Assembly (NCBI RefSeq): GCF_000469505.1
Contig: NZ_KI272853.1
Location: 1 to 39,975, forward strand
Length of the DNA stretch: 39,975 bases
Direction of reading: 5' to 3'
From: Leptotrichia sp. oral taxon 215 str. W9775
GTDB lineage: Bacteria; Fusobacteriota; Fusobacteriia; Fusobacteriales; Leptotrichiaceae
Below, piece after piece: positions 16,538 through 24,610 of the stretch. The notes beneath the pieces were generated by a model. It ran no database searches, was not told the DNA's origin, and saw only the letters and a list, made by a program, of their open reading frames with translations. A program made the position numbers and the translations under genes. How positions within the stretch are numbered: the first letter of the stretch is position 1; each line of letters begins with the position of its first letter.

Positions 16538-17704
16538 CTATTTTTTAGTTGAAGTTGATTTGTTTCCTGCAGATTGCATCTGTTTCAATACTTCATCTGC
16601 TCCTTTTACTTTAGCATTTACAGCTTCTTTTACTAAATTTATTCCTTCAGTCTGTTTTCCAGTTAAGAAATAAAGTTGTCCTAAGAACATTTTAGATTCA
16701 TTGTCCTTATCTTCATTTATTGATTTTTGGAAATATTTTTCAGATAATTCTGCATTTCCAATTCCTGCATAAGTTATTCCTAATTCTTTGTTTAATCCTT
16801 TAGGAACTATAGTTTTCAGCTTGTTGTAAATTGAATTTATGTTTGCAGTATCTTTTTTAGATTCATACATAGTTAAAAGCATTAATAATGAGTCACTGTT
16901 TTTGCTGTCTGCAGTTATAGATTTTTTCAAGTAATCTTCAGCTTTTGGTAAATTATTTACTCCTATATAGTAAGATCCTAACATTCCCAATATTTCAGAG
17001 TTTTTATCCTGAGTTGCTTTACTCATTTCTAACAGATATTTTTCAGCTGTTGCGTTATCTTTTTCAGATAAAGCTATTTGTGAAAGTAAGAATCCTGCAG
17101 GAACTACAGCATTAGGTGATGCTTTATATGAATCCTGTAAGTATTTTTTTGCTTTTGGAATATTATTTTTTTCAATATAATATTGTCCTAAGTTATAGTT
17201 TAATTCTGCAACAAAGTTCTTATCTGTTGATTTTATAGCAGAATTATATCTTTCCTGAGCTTTAGCATCCATTTTATTTTCATAGTAGAATATAACTATA
17301 CTTGAAACTATGTCTATATCTTTCCCTTGTGTGCTTTTATCTGCCCATTCTATATACTTTTGAGCTTCGGCAGTATTTTTACTTTGAGTTGCAATTGCAT
17401 GTAACCATTTTGCAGCTTCTAATGCTTCAGGTGTAGCTGCTGTCCCATTATTCCATACTGCTGATAAATATTTTTTTGCTTTTACATTATCTTTATTTTG
17501 GAAATAGTAAAGTCCTAAATCAAAATTTGCTTTTGTTTCATATTCTTTTTCCCCTGAAGTTGAAATTTTTTCTAAAACCTTTACTGCATCACTTATTTTG
17601 TTATTTTGAACTAATTTTCTGGCACTTTCATAATCTGCCTTTGCATCTCCAAATGAAAGAACACTTCCATATAAAATTGCTGCTACTAATAATAATTTTT
17701 TCAT
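16538..17704 (-). CDS. Exported tetratricopeptide-repeat protein
   Basis: This 388-aa protein has a clear Sec signal peptide (MKKLLLVAAILYGSVLSFG, cleavage near residue 19). The rest is a series of TPR units, for example ADYESARKLVQNNKISDAVK, NLGQYYIEKNNIPKAKKYL, LGSYYIGVNNLPKAEDYL and GNAELSEKYFQKSI. It ends in a Lys/Ser-rich tail. Such proteins are periplasmic scaffolds for protein-protein contacts. AGGAGG precedes the ATG. It starts 30 bases after dapH and is the last gene of the dap operon, so a role linked to envelope or peptidoglycan assembly is plausible but unproven. Confidence 0.88.
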   Translation of the reverse strand: MKKLLLVAAILYGSVLSFGDAKADYESARKLVQNNKISDAVKVLEKISTSGEKEYETKANFDLGLYYFQNKDNVKAKKYLSAVWNNGTAATPEALEAAKWLHAIATQSKNTAEAQKYIEWADKSTQGKDIDIVSSIVIFYYENKMDAKAQERYNSAIKSTDKNFVAELNYNLGQYYIEKNNIPKAKKYLQDSYKASPNAVVPAGFLLSQIALSEKDNATAEKYLLEMSKATQDKNSEILGMLGSYYIGVNNLPKAEDYLKKSITADSKNSDSLLMLLTMYESKKDTANINSIYNKLKTIVPKGLNKELGITYAGIGNAELSEKYFQKSINEDKDNESKMFLGQLYFLTGKQTEGINLVKEAVNAKVKGADEVLKQMQSAGNKSTSTKK

Positions 17705-17734
17705 TTTTCCTCCTAAATTTGTCTATTTATTTAA

Positions 17735-18430
17735 TTATTTTCTTAACTCTTCCACCAGTTCTGTTTTTGAAGCAGTTTTATCATCAACATTTTTTATTAC
17801 TCTTGCCGGCATTCCTGCAACAACAACATTTTCCGGTACATTTTCAGTTACTACAGCTCCTGCCGCAACTACTGAACCTTTTCCAATTCTTACTCCTTCC
17901 AGAACCACTGCATTTGCTCCTATAACTACATTGTCTTCAATTACTACAGGATCTGCTGAAGGTGGTTCAATAACTCCCGCAAGCACTGCTCCTGCACCAA
18001 TATGACAATTTTTTCCAACTTTTGCTCTTCCTCCAAGAACAACATTCATATCTATCATAGAAGCTTCCCCTATTTCTGCACCTATATTTATAACCGCTCC
18101 CATCATAATAACAGCTTTATCTCCAATTGTCACTTTATCTCTTATTATCGCTCCCGGCTCTATTCTGGCATTTATGTTCTTTATATCCAGCATAGGTACT
18201 CCTGAATTTCTTCTATCATTTTTCAGATGATAATTCTTAAGATTATTTTCAGATATAATTTTTTCAATTTCCTCCCAGTTACCAAATACAATTTTTACTC
18301 CATCCTTACCAATAACTTTACAACTGTATGAATTAACTATTTCTTCATCTGTGTACAGTTCAACTGGAGTTGTTTTTTCAGCATTTGCAATAAACTGTAT
18401 AATTTCTTTTGACTTTTCCAATTCTGTCAT
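17735..18430 (-). CDS. dapH: Tetrahydrodipicolinate N-acetyltransferase (DapH)
   Basis: This 231-aa enzyme acetylates 2,3,4,5-tetrahydrodipicolinate with acetyl-CoA in the acetylase branch of the diaminopimelate and lysine pathway. After an N-terminal alpha/beta domain (1-85) comes a left-handed parallel beta helix of hexapeptide repeats (IEPGAIIRDKVTIGDKAVIMMGAVINIGAEIG onward). The family-specific insertion loop GVIEPPSADPVVIEDNVVIG is present. Length and motifs match the Bacillus-type DapH rather than succinylating DapD. It follows dapB by 42 bases. Its product should feed peptidoglycan crosslinking. Confidence 0.95.
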   Translation of the reverse strand: MTELEKSKEIIQFIANAEKTTPVELYTDEEIVNSYSCKVIGKDGVKIVFGNWEEIEKIISENNLKNYHLKNDRRNSGVPMLDIKNINARIEPGAIIRDKVTIGDKAVIMMGAVINIGAEIGEASMIDMNVVLGGRAKVGKNCHIGAGAVLAGVIEPPSADPVVIEDNVVIGANAVVLEGVRIGKGSVVAAGAVVTENVPENVVVAGMPARVIKNVDDKTASKTELVEELRK

Positions 18431-18472
18431 TTATTTTTCTCCATCCTTTCTTATAAGATTATCCATTTAAAA

Positions 18473-19201
18473 TTATTTGATTCCAAGAACATCTTTCATT
18501 GTATACATTCCGGATTTTTTATCTTTAAGATAATTTATAGCTTTTACAGAACCGTCAGAAAATATTTTTCTGGACAAAGCTTCGTGCTTTATTTCTATTA
18601 TTTCATCATTTTTAGCGAATATCACACTGTGTTCCCCTACTATATTTCCTCCTCTTATTGAATGTACACCTATTTCCTTTTCCTGTCTTTTGCTATGTCC
18701 TTCCCTTCCGTAAACTATATTGTAATCTTCATCTAAACTTGCATTTATGACTTCAACTAACGTATTTGCTGTTCCACTTGGTGCGTCAATTTTACGGTTG
18801 TGATGTTTTTCGATAACTTCAATGTCAAATCCCTTCAACAGTTTAGTCGCGTATGCAACTATTTCATTCAAAACAGTGACTCCCACAGATGTATTTGTTG
18901 CCTTTATTAAAGGTATCTTCTCTGCAGCTTCATTGATTTTTTTCAGCTGTTCTTCTGAATGTCCTGTTGTTGCAATTAATAAAGGAACATTTTTTTGAAT
19001 AGCAGATTCCAATACTTCTTCCAACAAACTGAAATGAGAAAAATCTATAATCCCCTCATATTCTACATCTGTATTTTTTAAAGTTACATAATCTCCATTT
19101 CCTAAAGGATCTACAAATCCTACGAATTCATTTCCTGTATTAAGTATAGATTCCTTTACATATTGTGCCATAACTCCTGCACCGTAAACAACTATTTTCA
19201 T
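18473..19201 (-). CDS. dapB: 4-hydroxy-tetrahydrodipicolinate reductase (DapB)
   Basis: This 242-aa NAD(P)H-dependent reductase works just before DapH in the diaminopimelate pathway. The N-terminal Rossmann motif is VYGAGVMAQYV (5-15). The catalytic and substrate-binding block is EKHHNRKIDAPSGTA (131-145), with the catalytic HH pair and Lys137. AAGGAG precedes the ATG. It begins the dapB-dapH-TPR operon. A TATAAT (minus strand, 19230-19235) about 30 bases upstream could be the promoter -10, but its -35 is weak. Confidence 0.96.
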   Translation of the reverse strand: MKIVVYGAGVMAQYVKESILNTGNEFVGFVDPLGNGDYVTLKNTDVEYEGIIDFSHFSLLEEVLESAIQKNVPLLIATTGHSEEQLKKINEAAEKIPLIKATNTSVGVTVLNEIVAYATKLLKGFDIEVIEKHHNRKIDAPSGTANTLVEVINASLDEDYNIVYGREGHSKRQEKEIGVHSIRGGNIVGEHSVIFAKNDEIIEIKHEALSRKIFSDGSVKAINYLKDKKSGMYTMKDVLGIK

Positions 19202-19394
19202 TTCTACTCCTTTTTAATATACTTTCCACATTATATGGTTTGCCACTTTGTTTACACTTTTGTATATCTTATAATAAACTTTGGTTTATTTTTCGACTCT
19301 TTACTAGATTTTTCTATGTTTCTAATTCTGTTTCTTTTTTCTTTTTTTATAAAATTTATTTAATGGATTTTCAAATTCAAAAACTTTATATTGC

Positions 19395-19451
19395 AAAAGA
19401 GGCTGTTTCAAAAGAAAACTATATTTTTCCCATATTGAGACAACCTCTTTT
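19395..19451 (-). terminator. Terminator-like hairpin after ridA
   Basis: AAAAGAGGCTGTTTCAA (19395-19411) pairs imperfectly with TTGAGACAACCTCTTTT (19435-19451), with T runs on both sides. Its loop contains AAAACTATATTTTT, the same core found at the ends of the dispersed 160-bp elements, which may be a relic of one. Confidence 0.7.
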
Positions 19452-19471
19452 TTAAATTATTATATAAATTT

Positions 19472-19834
19472 TTATTTTACGTAAGCAATTGCTTCTATTT
19501 CAACAAGTCCTTCTTTAGGAAGTTTTCCAACTTCAAAGGCAGATCTTGCTGGATAAGGTGCTTCAAAATATTCAGCATAAATTTTATTTACAGCTGTAAA
19601 ATCCGCTATACTATCAAGCAATACTGTTGTCTTTACAACATTTGCCATTGTTAATCCGTTATTTTCAAGAATTGCTTTTAAATTTTCAAGTGCTTGTCTT
19701 GCCTGACCTTCCACTGTATCAGAGTCTATTGCTTGAGTTTCAGGATTTATTCCCAATTGTCCTGAAATATATAAATAATCTCCTACCAATCTGTAAGCTG
19801 AATAAGGTCCCACTGCCTCAGGAATTTTTTTCAT
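19472..19834 (-). CDS. ridA: RidA family enamine/imine deaminase
   Basis: This 120-aa protein belongs to the YjgF/RidA family, trimeric enzymes that hydrolyse reactive 2-aminoacrylate and related imines released by PLP enzymes. Conserved features are GPYSAYRLVGDYLYISGQLG, the helix QARQALENLKAILENNG, R97 in PYPARSAFEVG (the residue that binds the substrate carboxylate in the family) and the C-terminal VEIEAIAY. GGAGG precedes the ATG. It is monocistronic with promoter 19874-19901. The N-terminus is a few residues shorter than usual. Confidence 0.94.
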   Translation of the reverse strand: MKKIPEAVGPYSAYRLVGDYLYISGQLGINPETQAIDSDTVEGQARQALENLKAILENNGLTMANVVKTTVLLDSIADFTAVNKIYAEYFEAPYPARSAFEVGKLPKEGLVEIEAIAYVK

Positions 19835-19873
19835 TTCTTTACCTCCAGTATTTTAATTTGATTTCCTATTATT

Positions 19874-19901
19874 ATTTTATCATATTTTTCACATTTATCA
19901 A
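19874..19901 (-). promoter_or_regulatory. Promoter for ridA
   Basis: On the minus strand TTGATA (19896-19901) and TAAAAT (19874-19879) are 16 bases apart, about 40 bases upstream of the ATG. Confidence 0.55.
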
Positions 19902-19999
19902 TAGTTATTATTTTCTTTTAATATTTTATAATCACTTTATGTATCTTTATTATTAATCTACACATTAATAATAAATATTACTGCTTCACTTTTATAGTG

Positions 20000-20027
20000 T
20001 TGACTTATATAATTTCCAGGGTATAAT
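20000..20027 (+). promoter_or_regulatory. Promoter for hpf
   Basis: TTGACT (20000-20005) and TATAAT (20022-20027) are 16 bases apart. The leader is about 25 bases and includes GAGAGGAGTG as ribosome binding site before the ATG at 20060. Confidence 0.7.
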
Positions 20028-20059
20028 ATTAATGACAATTAAGAGAGGAGTGATTTTTT

Positions 20060-20386
20060 ATGAAAATCATTGTTAGCGGAAAACAATTAAAAATTACTGA
20101 TGCAATTAAAAATTATACTGAAGAAAAGATTAGTAAAATCTTCAAGTATACAGATGCTATAACTGAAGTCGATGTTGTCCTGACTGTTGAGCAGAAAAAG
20201 TCAGAGGGGGAAGTTCACAAAGCAGACGGCCTTGTCTATGCAAGTGGTACTAAAATTAAAGTTGAAGCAAGAAATACTGATTTATATGCCGCAATTGATG
20301 AATTATCAGAAAGACTTGAAAGACAAGTTAGAAAATATAAGGAAAAACAGAAAGATCACAACAAAAAAGGATTACATACATTATAA
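20060..20386 (+). CDS. hpf: Ribosome hibernation promoting factor, short form
   Basis: This 108-aa protein has the HPF/RaiA beta-alpha-beta-beta-beta-alpha fold: IIVSGKQLKITDAIKNYTEEKISKI, then EVDVVLTVEQKK, VYASGTKIKVEARNTDLYAAIDELSERLERQVRKYKEK. It would bind the 30S decoding region of idle ribosomes. It lacks the C-terminal dimerisation domain of long-form HPF, so it is a short HPF or RaiA-type. It then ends in a basic, His-containing tail. The gene is monocistronic, with a strong promoter and its own terminator. Confidence 0.93.
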   Translation: MKIIVSGKQLKITDAIKNYTEEKISKIFKYTDAITEVDVVLTVEQKKSEGEVHKADGLVYASGTKIKVEARNTDLYAAIDELSERLERQVRKYKEKQKDHNKKGLHTL

Positions 20387-20415
20387 ATATTGTCAAAGTT
20401 AACCACATCCTATAA

Positions 20416-20453
20416 AAAAACTGTCTTAACTCTAAGGAGTCGAGACAGTTTTT
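20416..20453. terminator. Bidirectional terminator between hpf and rnmV
   Basis: AAAAACTGTCTTAACTC pairs with GAGTCGAGACAGTTTTT around a 4-base loop. It serves the convergent hpf and rnmV genes. Confidence 0.88.
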
Positions 20454-20456
20454 ATT

Positions 20457-21026
20457 CTATTTTTCTTTTATTATTTTCATCGCTTCCTCAAATTCACTTC
20501 TTGTTATATTAAATGAATTCAATGCGTTTAATAACTGTTTTGAATTATAGTAACCTATATTTAACATATCTCCCAGCATTAACCTTTTTTCTTTTGAACC
20601 TTTTCCGATACATAACCCGTTTTCTACAAGATCTTCCACTGTAAAAATCGGATCTTTATTTTTATCAGAAGCTCCAGAAACTAGAATATGCGAAAGTGCT
20701 TCCCTTATAGCATCATCAGAAGCATTTTCAACCCCTATATTATCCTTCTTTGTTGCATTTTTTCTACTCACAAAGGCATGCTTTATATTTGGAATATTTT
20801 TTTCAATAACAGCTCTTATTTTTTTCCCTGCATAATCAGGATCTGTTAATAAAATCAAATCATTTCTTTCAGACAGTGCCTTCAGTTTTTCTATTGATTT
20901 TACAGTTAAGCCTGAAAAGCCGTTCAGCTGTACTATCTGGGCATCAACAACTCTTTTTACTGCTGTTACATCATCACGCCCTTCTACAACTATTATTTCT
21001 TTTATTTTTATTTTTTCCTTTTCCAT
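20457..21026 (-). CDS. rnmV: Ribonuclease M5
   Basis: This 189-aa protein has an N-terminal TOPRIM domain with the catalytic glutamate in VVEGRDD (13-19) and the metal-binding DPDYAG (62-67). The RNase M5-type C-terminal domain contains ENASDDAIREAL. RNase M5 matures the ends of the 5S rRNA precursor, an otherwise largely Firmicute trait also found in Fusobacteriota. It starts 13 bases after pepD with only a weak ribosome binding site, so it may be translated at a low level. It is the last gene of the long minus-strand cluster. Confidence 0.93.
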   Translation of the reverse strand: MEKEKIKIKEIIVVEGRDDVTAVKRVVDAQIVQLNGFSGLTVKSIEKLKALSERNDLILLTDPDYAGKKIRAVIEKNIPNIKHAFVSRKNATKKDNIGVENASDDAIREALSHILVSGASDKNKDPIFTVEDLVENGLCIGKGSKEKRLMLGDMLNIGYYNSKQLLNALNSFNITRSEFEEAMKIIKEK

Positions 21027-21039
21027 TAATTTTTCTACT

Positions 21040-22518
21040 TTAATCTTCCTTTATATTATAGTTTTCCAGAATTTTTAATAGCCATTCCCATGTTTCACCT
21101 ACAGATTTTATATCCATTCTTTCTTCAGGAGTATGTGCTCCGTAGATATTTGGCCCTATTGACACTACATCTGCACCCTTTATATTTTGAGTAAAGACAC
21201 CACATTCCAGACCTGCGTGTATTGCTTTTATGACAGGTTCATTTCCAGTAATTTCTTTAAATGACTTTGCTATCAGTTCTCTAATTTTTGAATCTTCCTT
21301 ATATTCCCATGATGGATTTGAAGCCGCTATTTTTATGTTTGCATCATGTTTTCTTGTTAAATCTGTAATTTCTTCCACAAGTTTATTTAAAGGATCGTTT
21401 GCCATACTTCTTGCAAGCGACTTAATTCTTATTTTTACATTTCCATCAACAATTTCAGTGCTTATAAACCCTATATTTATAGAAGTTTCTACAAGCCCTT
21501 CTATATGCTTGCTCATTTCCAGAACACCGTTAGGAACTTCATGAAGGAAATTTATTATATTTAAAGTATCTCCAAGAGAAATTCCCAAGTTCTTTTCTTC
21601 AATCTTTTCAATTGCTAATATAGGTGATTTGTCAGAAACTTTGAAATCTTTTAATATATTTTCAAATGCAAGTTCTGCAAGCTTTTTAAATTCATCTATA
21701 CTGTCTCCGTCTAATTTTACTGCTATTTCAGCAACTGCTTCCCTAGGGATTGCATTTACTTTTCCTCCACCGTCAATATGAATAAGTGACATTTCATATC
21801 TTTTACTCAAATGATAGAGCACTTCCGATAATATTTTTATGGAGTTGCCCAGATTTTTGTGAATTTCTGCTCCTGAATGGCCACCTGAAAGTCCCTTTAC
21901 TTCTATCGAAACAGGAGTGCATCCATTTCCTATTTTTTTTGTTTCAAATATAAATTTTGTTTCTGTTCTTGTACCACCTGCACTGCTTACATACACTTCT
22001 CCATATTCTTCTGTATCAAGATTTATAAGAGTTTTCCCGTCAAATTCATCAAAATCAAGATTAGCTACTCCTGACATTCCATCTTCTTCGTCTGTTGTTA
22101 TTACTACTTCCAATGCAGGATGTTTTATATCATCACTGTCAAGTATAGCTAAAGCATATGCAATGGCAATTCCATTATCTGCACCAAGTGTAGTTCCATT
22201 TGCCTTTAAAAAATCTCCATCTATTACCAGTTCAATACCCTGTGTAGAAAAATCAAATTCTGTATCTTTGTTTTTTTCCCACACCATATCCATATGTCCC
22301 TGAAGAATTAGCGGTGAAAAATCTTCATACCCCTCTGTTGCCTTCTTCTTTATGATAACATTATAATGTTCATCCTGTATAACTTTCAGTTTTCTTTCCT
22401 TTGCAAATTTTACAAGCCAGTCACTAATTTCCTTTTCCTTTTTTGAAGCTCTTGGTATTTTTGAAATTTCAGCAAAATAATGAAAAACCTTTTCAGGATA
22501 TAATTTCTCAATACTCAT
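21040..22518 (-). CDS. pepD: Cytosolic dipeptidase PepD (peptidase M20 family)
   Basis: This 492-aa zinc aminoacyl-histidine or non-specific dipeptidase hydrolyses dipeptides in the cytoplasm. Metal ligands and catalytic residues are H75 and D77 in QGHMDMVW, D114 in LGADNGIA, E144-E145 in TTDEEDGMSG, and a later His in HAGLECGVF; the GGHSGAEIH dimerisation-domain motif is present. The frame is open for 31 codons further upstream. I place the start at the ATG at 22518 because GGAAGG lies nine bases upstream and homologues begin with a similar helix. It is flanked by a 49-aa ORF and rnmV. Confidence 0.94.
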   Translation of the reverse strand: MSIEKLYPEKVFHYFAEISKIPRASKKEKEISDWLVKFAKERKLKVIQDEHYNVIIKKKATEGYEDFSPLILQGHMDMVWEKNKDTEFDFSTQGIELVIDGDFLKANGTTLGADNGIAIAYALAILDSDDIKHPALEVVITTDEEDGMSGVANLDFDEFDGKTLINLDTEEYGEVYVSSAGGTRTETKFIFETKKIGNGCTPVSIEVKGLSGGHSGAEIHKNLGNSIKILSEVLYHLSKRYEMSLIHIDGGGKVNAIPREAVAEIAVKLDGDSIDEFKKLAELAFENILKDFKVSDKSPILAIEKIEEKNLGISLGDTLNIINFLHEVPNGVLEMSKHIEGLVETSINIGFISTEIVDGNVKIRIKSLARSMANDPLNKLVEEITDLTRKHDANIKIAASNPSWEYKEDSKIRELIAKSFKEITGNEPVIKAIHAGLECGVFTQNIKGADVVSIGPNIYGAHTPEERMDIKSVGETWEWLLKILENYNIKED

Positions 22519-22663
22519 GTTAAACCTTCCTTTCTTAATTTTTTCCATTAAAAAATAGCAGTAATATATGTTTCTATTTAAAGTATACAATATTTTACTA
22601 CTATTATTCAAGCTTAATTTATTTTACAACTTTTATTATAACTATTTTCCATCCTGAAATCTT

Positions 22664-22813
22664 TTACAGAATCGAATCAAAAAGCTCTTCAAGTTCTGCT
22701 CTTTCCTTTTGTGTCAAATCATGTCCCGATTTAAGTTTCACCAGCAGATGATTATTTTCTCCAACCGTTGTTCTCTCTAATATTTTTATTATCAGTCTTT
22801 TATAAAATTCCAT
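22664..22813 (-). CDS. Small 49-aa protein between dinB and pepD
   Basis: A 49-codon frame begins with an ATG at 22813 preceded by TAAGGAGAAAAAA, an excellent ribosome binding site, and ends with TAA. The product is basic at the N-terminus (MEFYKRLIIKILERTTVGEN) and helical and acidic at the C-terminus (LTQKERAELEELFDSIL). The codons resemble those of its neighbours. It lies 40 bases after dinB on the same strand, so it is probably part of the operon. I recognise no family. Confidence 0.7.
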   Translation of the reverse strand: MEFYKRLIIKILERTTVGENNHLLVKLKSGHDLTQKERAELEELFDSIL

Positions 22814-22853
22814 TTTTTTCTCCTTAATATACTAATTATTATACATTACAGTT

Positions 22854-23924
22854 TCAGTCATGTTTTTCCATATCATTAAAGGTAAGCTGTACAATATTAC
22901 TTTTTGTTATTGAACTGACTTGAATTCCTATCAGCCTTACTTCATCCTTTTTCTTTAAATTCCTGAAATTTTCCATTGCCGCATTTAATATTTCTTCTGT
23001 TTTATTCGTAGGATTTTTCAATGTTTTTGCTCTTGTGTAAGTAAGAAAATTGGCATATCTTATTTTCAATGTCACAGTTTTTCCAAATTCTCCATATTCT
23101 TTAAGTCTGTAACTCAGTTTTTCCGACTGTTCCCTTAGCTCTTCCTCCAAAGCAAAAATATCATTCATAGACTGGTTGAAGGTCACTTCATGAGCATAAG
23201 ACTGCCTTTTTCTGTTATTGTCTATTTCAGAAAACTGCTGGCCTCTAATTACGTTATACAAGTATTCTCCCCTGTTGCTTCCAAACTTTTTCACAAGTTC
23301 CTTTTTTTCTATCTTATACAGTTCAGATACTGTCCTTATGTTGAATAATCCCAGCAGTTCCCTTGTTTTTTTACCAATTCCCGGAATAATGGAAAGATTT
23401 TTATCCATTATATATGAGAGAAAATGCTCCCTGTTCCGAAAAATAAAATAGCTGTTCGGTTTATTTATGTCACTTGCAATTTTTGCACTGACTTTACTAA
23501 ATCCAATTCCTACAGAACAAGTCAGCCTTATATTTTTATAAATATGCTTCCTGAATCCTTCAACAAACCTTTCAATATATTTTTCATCCCTATTTTTTAC
23601 AAATTCAGTAATTTCTATATATCCTTCATCTATTGAAGCAAATTCACATTTATCTGTTATTTTTAGAATAAGCTGCTGTATTTCCCTTCCAACTTTTCCA
23701 TAATAGTTTTTTCTTACAGGTACAAGTTTCAAATGAGGACAAAGTTTCTTTGCAGCAGCTACCGGCATGGCAGATTTAACTCCAAATTTCCTTGCCTCAT
23801 AACTTGCAGTTGTTACAATTCCATGCCCTACTGCAATTGGAATTCCTCTTAATTCAGGATTTTCCCTCTGCTCAACAGAAGCAAAAAAGGCATCCATATC
23901 ATAATGCATATAAATTTTTTTCAT
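22854..23924 (-). CDS. dinB: DNA polymerase IV (Y family)
   Basis: This 356-aa translesion polymerase has the metal ligands D9 (MHYDMDAFFASVEQ) and D99-E100 in SIDEGYIEI, the steric-gate region FFASVEQR, and a helix-hairpin-helix segment PGIGKKTRELLGLFNI. DEGY replaces the usual DEAY; the carboxylates are intact. The little-finger domain follows, but a beta-clamp binding motif is not obvious in the short C-terminus (NIVQLTFNDMEKHD), although IVQLTF could serve. Its ATG overlaps the stop of the upstream ABC ATPase gene (TAATG), with AAGG in the end of that gene as a weak binding site. Confidence 0.96.
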   Translation of the reverse strand: MKKIYMHYDMDAFFASVEQRENPELRGIPIAVGHGIVTTASYEARKFGVKSAMPVAAAKKLCPHLKLVPVRKNYYGKVGREIQQLILKITDKCEFASIDEGYIEITEFVKNRDEKYIERFVEGFRKHIYKNIRLTCSVGIGFSKVSAKIASDINKPNSYFIFRNREHFLSYIMDKNLSIIPGIGKKTRELLGLFNIRTVSELYKIEKKELVKKFGSNRGEYLYNVIRGQQFSEIDNNRKRQSYAHEVTFNQSMNDIFALEEELREQSEKLSYRLKEYGEFGKTVTLKIRYANFLTYTRAKTLKNPTNKTEEILNAAMENFRNLKKKDEVRLIGIQVSSITKSNIVQLTFNDMEKHD

Positions 23925-24610
23925 TATAAAACCTTGTTAAATTCACCCTTTTCTATCTTGTACTTATATTCAGCCAGATTTGCAAGCTCAAGACTGTGAG
24001 TAACTATTATAATCGACTGTTTCTTCTCTTCATTGATTTTTTTAAACAGATTATTTATAACTAAACTTGTTTCTGTATCCAGATTTCCTGTGGGTTCATC
24101 TGCCAGTATTATTTCAGGATCATTTATCATTGACCTTGCAATGGCAACCCTCTGTTTTTCCCCTCCTGATAGCTCAAGCGGTTTATGTTTCACCCTTTCA
24201 CTTAATCCGACAAGTTCAAGAAGTTCCATAGCCTTTTCCCTTACCTCTTTTTTATTAAATTTTTTATTAATAAGAGCTGGCATCATGACATTTTCCAATG
24301 CTGTAAACTCATTAAGAAGATAATGAAACTGGAAAACAAATCCCATTTTTTCATTTCTTATTTTATTTTTTATTTTTTCATCCTTATAGTTTATTAATTT
24401 ATCATCAATAAGCATATCTCCATTTGTAGGAACATCAAGAAGTCCCAATATATTCAGCAATGTTGTCTTTCCACTTCCTGATTTTCCCTGTATTGAAACA
24501 AAATTTCCCTTTGAAAAGGATAAATTTACATTTTTCAGTATGTGAATTTCTTCAACCTTTGTTTTATATATTTTATTTACATTTTTTAATTCAATTACTT
24601 TATTACTCAT
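23924..24610 (-). CDS. lolD: LolD-like ABC transporter ATP-binding protein
   Basis: This 228-aa ATPase belongs to the LolD/MacB/FtsE group. Walker A is GKSGSGKTT (42-50), the signature LSGGEKQR (147-154), and Walker B ILADEPTGNLD (168-178). With the permease encoded just before it, it would form an exporter releasing lipoproteins from the inner membrane to a LolA-type carrier; a LolA-like gene is 6 kb upstream in the same cluster. A MacB-type substrate exporter is the alternative. The start overlaps the permease gene by 8 bases, with GGAGG nine bases before the ATG. Confidence 0.88.
   Translation of the reverse strand: MSNKVIELKNVNKIYKTKVEEIHILKNVNLSFSKGNFVSIQGKSGSGKTTLLNILGLLDVPTNGDMLIDDKLINYKDEKIKNKIRNEKMGFVFQFHYLLNEFTALENVMMPALINKKFNKKEVREKAMELLELVGLSERVKHKPLELSGGEKQRVAIARSMINDPEIILADEPTGNLDTETSLVINNLFKKINEEKKQSIIIVTHSLELANLAEYKYKIEKGEFNKVL

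Noticed and set aside
17476..17925. A 149-codon plus-strand frame
   Set aside because: Its Leu/Phe/His-rich product is the complement of the TPR and dapH genes. No ribosome binding site or family pattern was seen.
21040..22611. The longer start of pepD at 22611
   Set aside because: The added 31 residues read like non-coding sequence, while the ATG at 22518 has a good ribosome binding site and gives the family's usual length.
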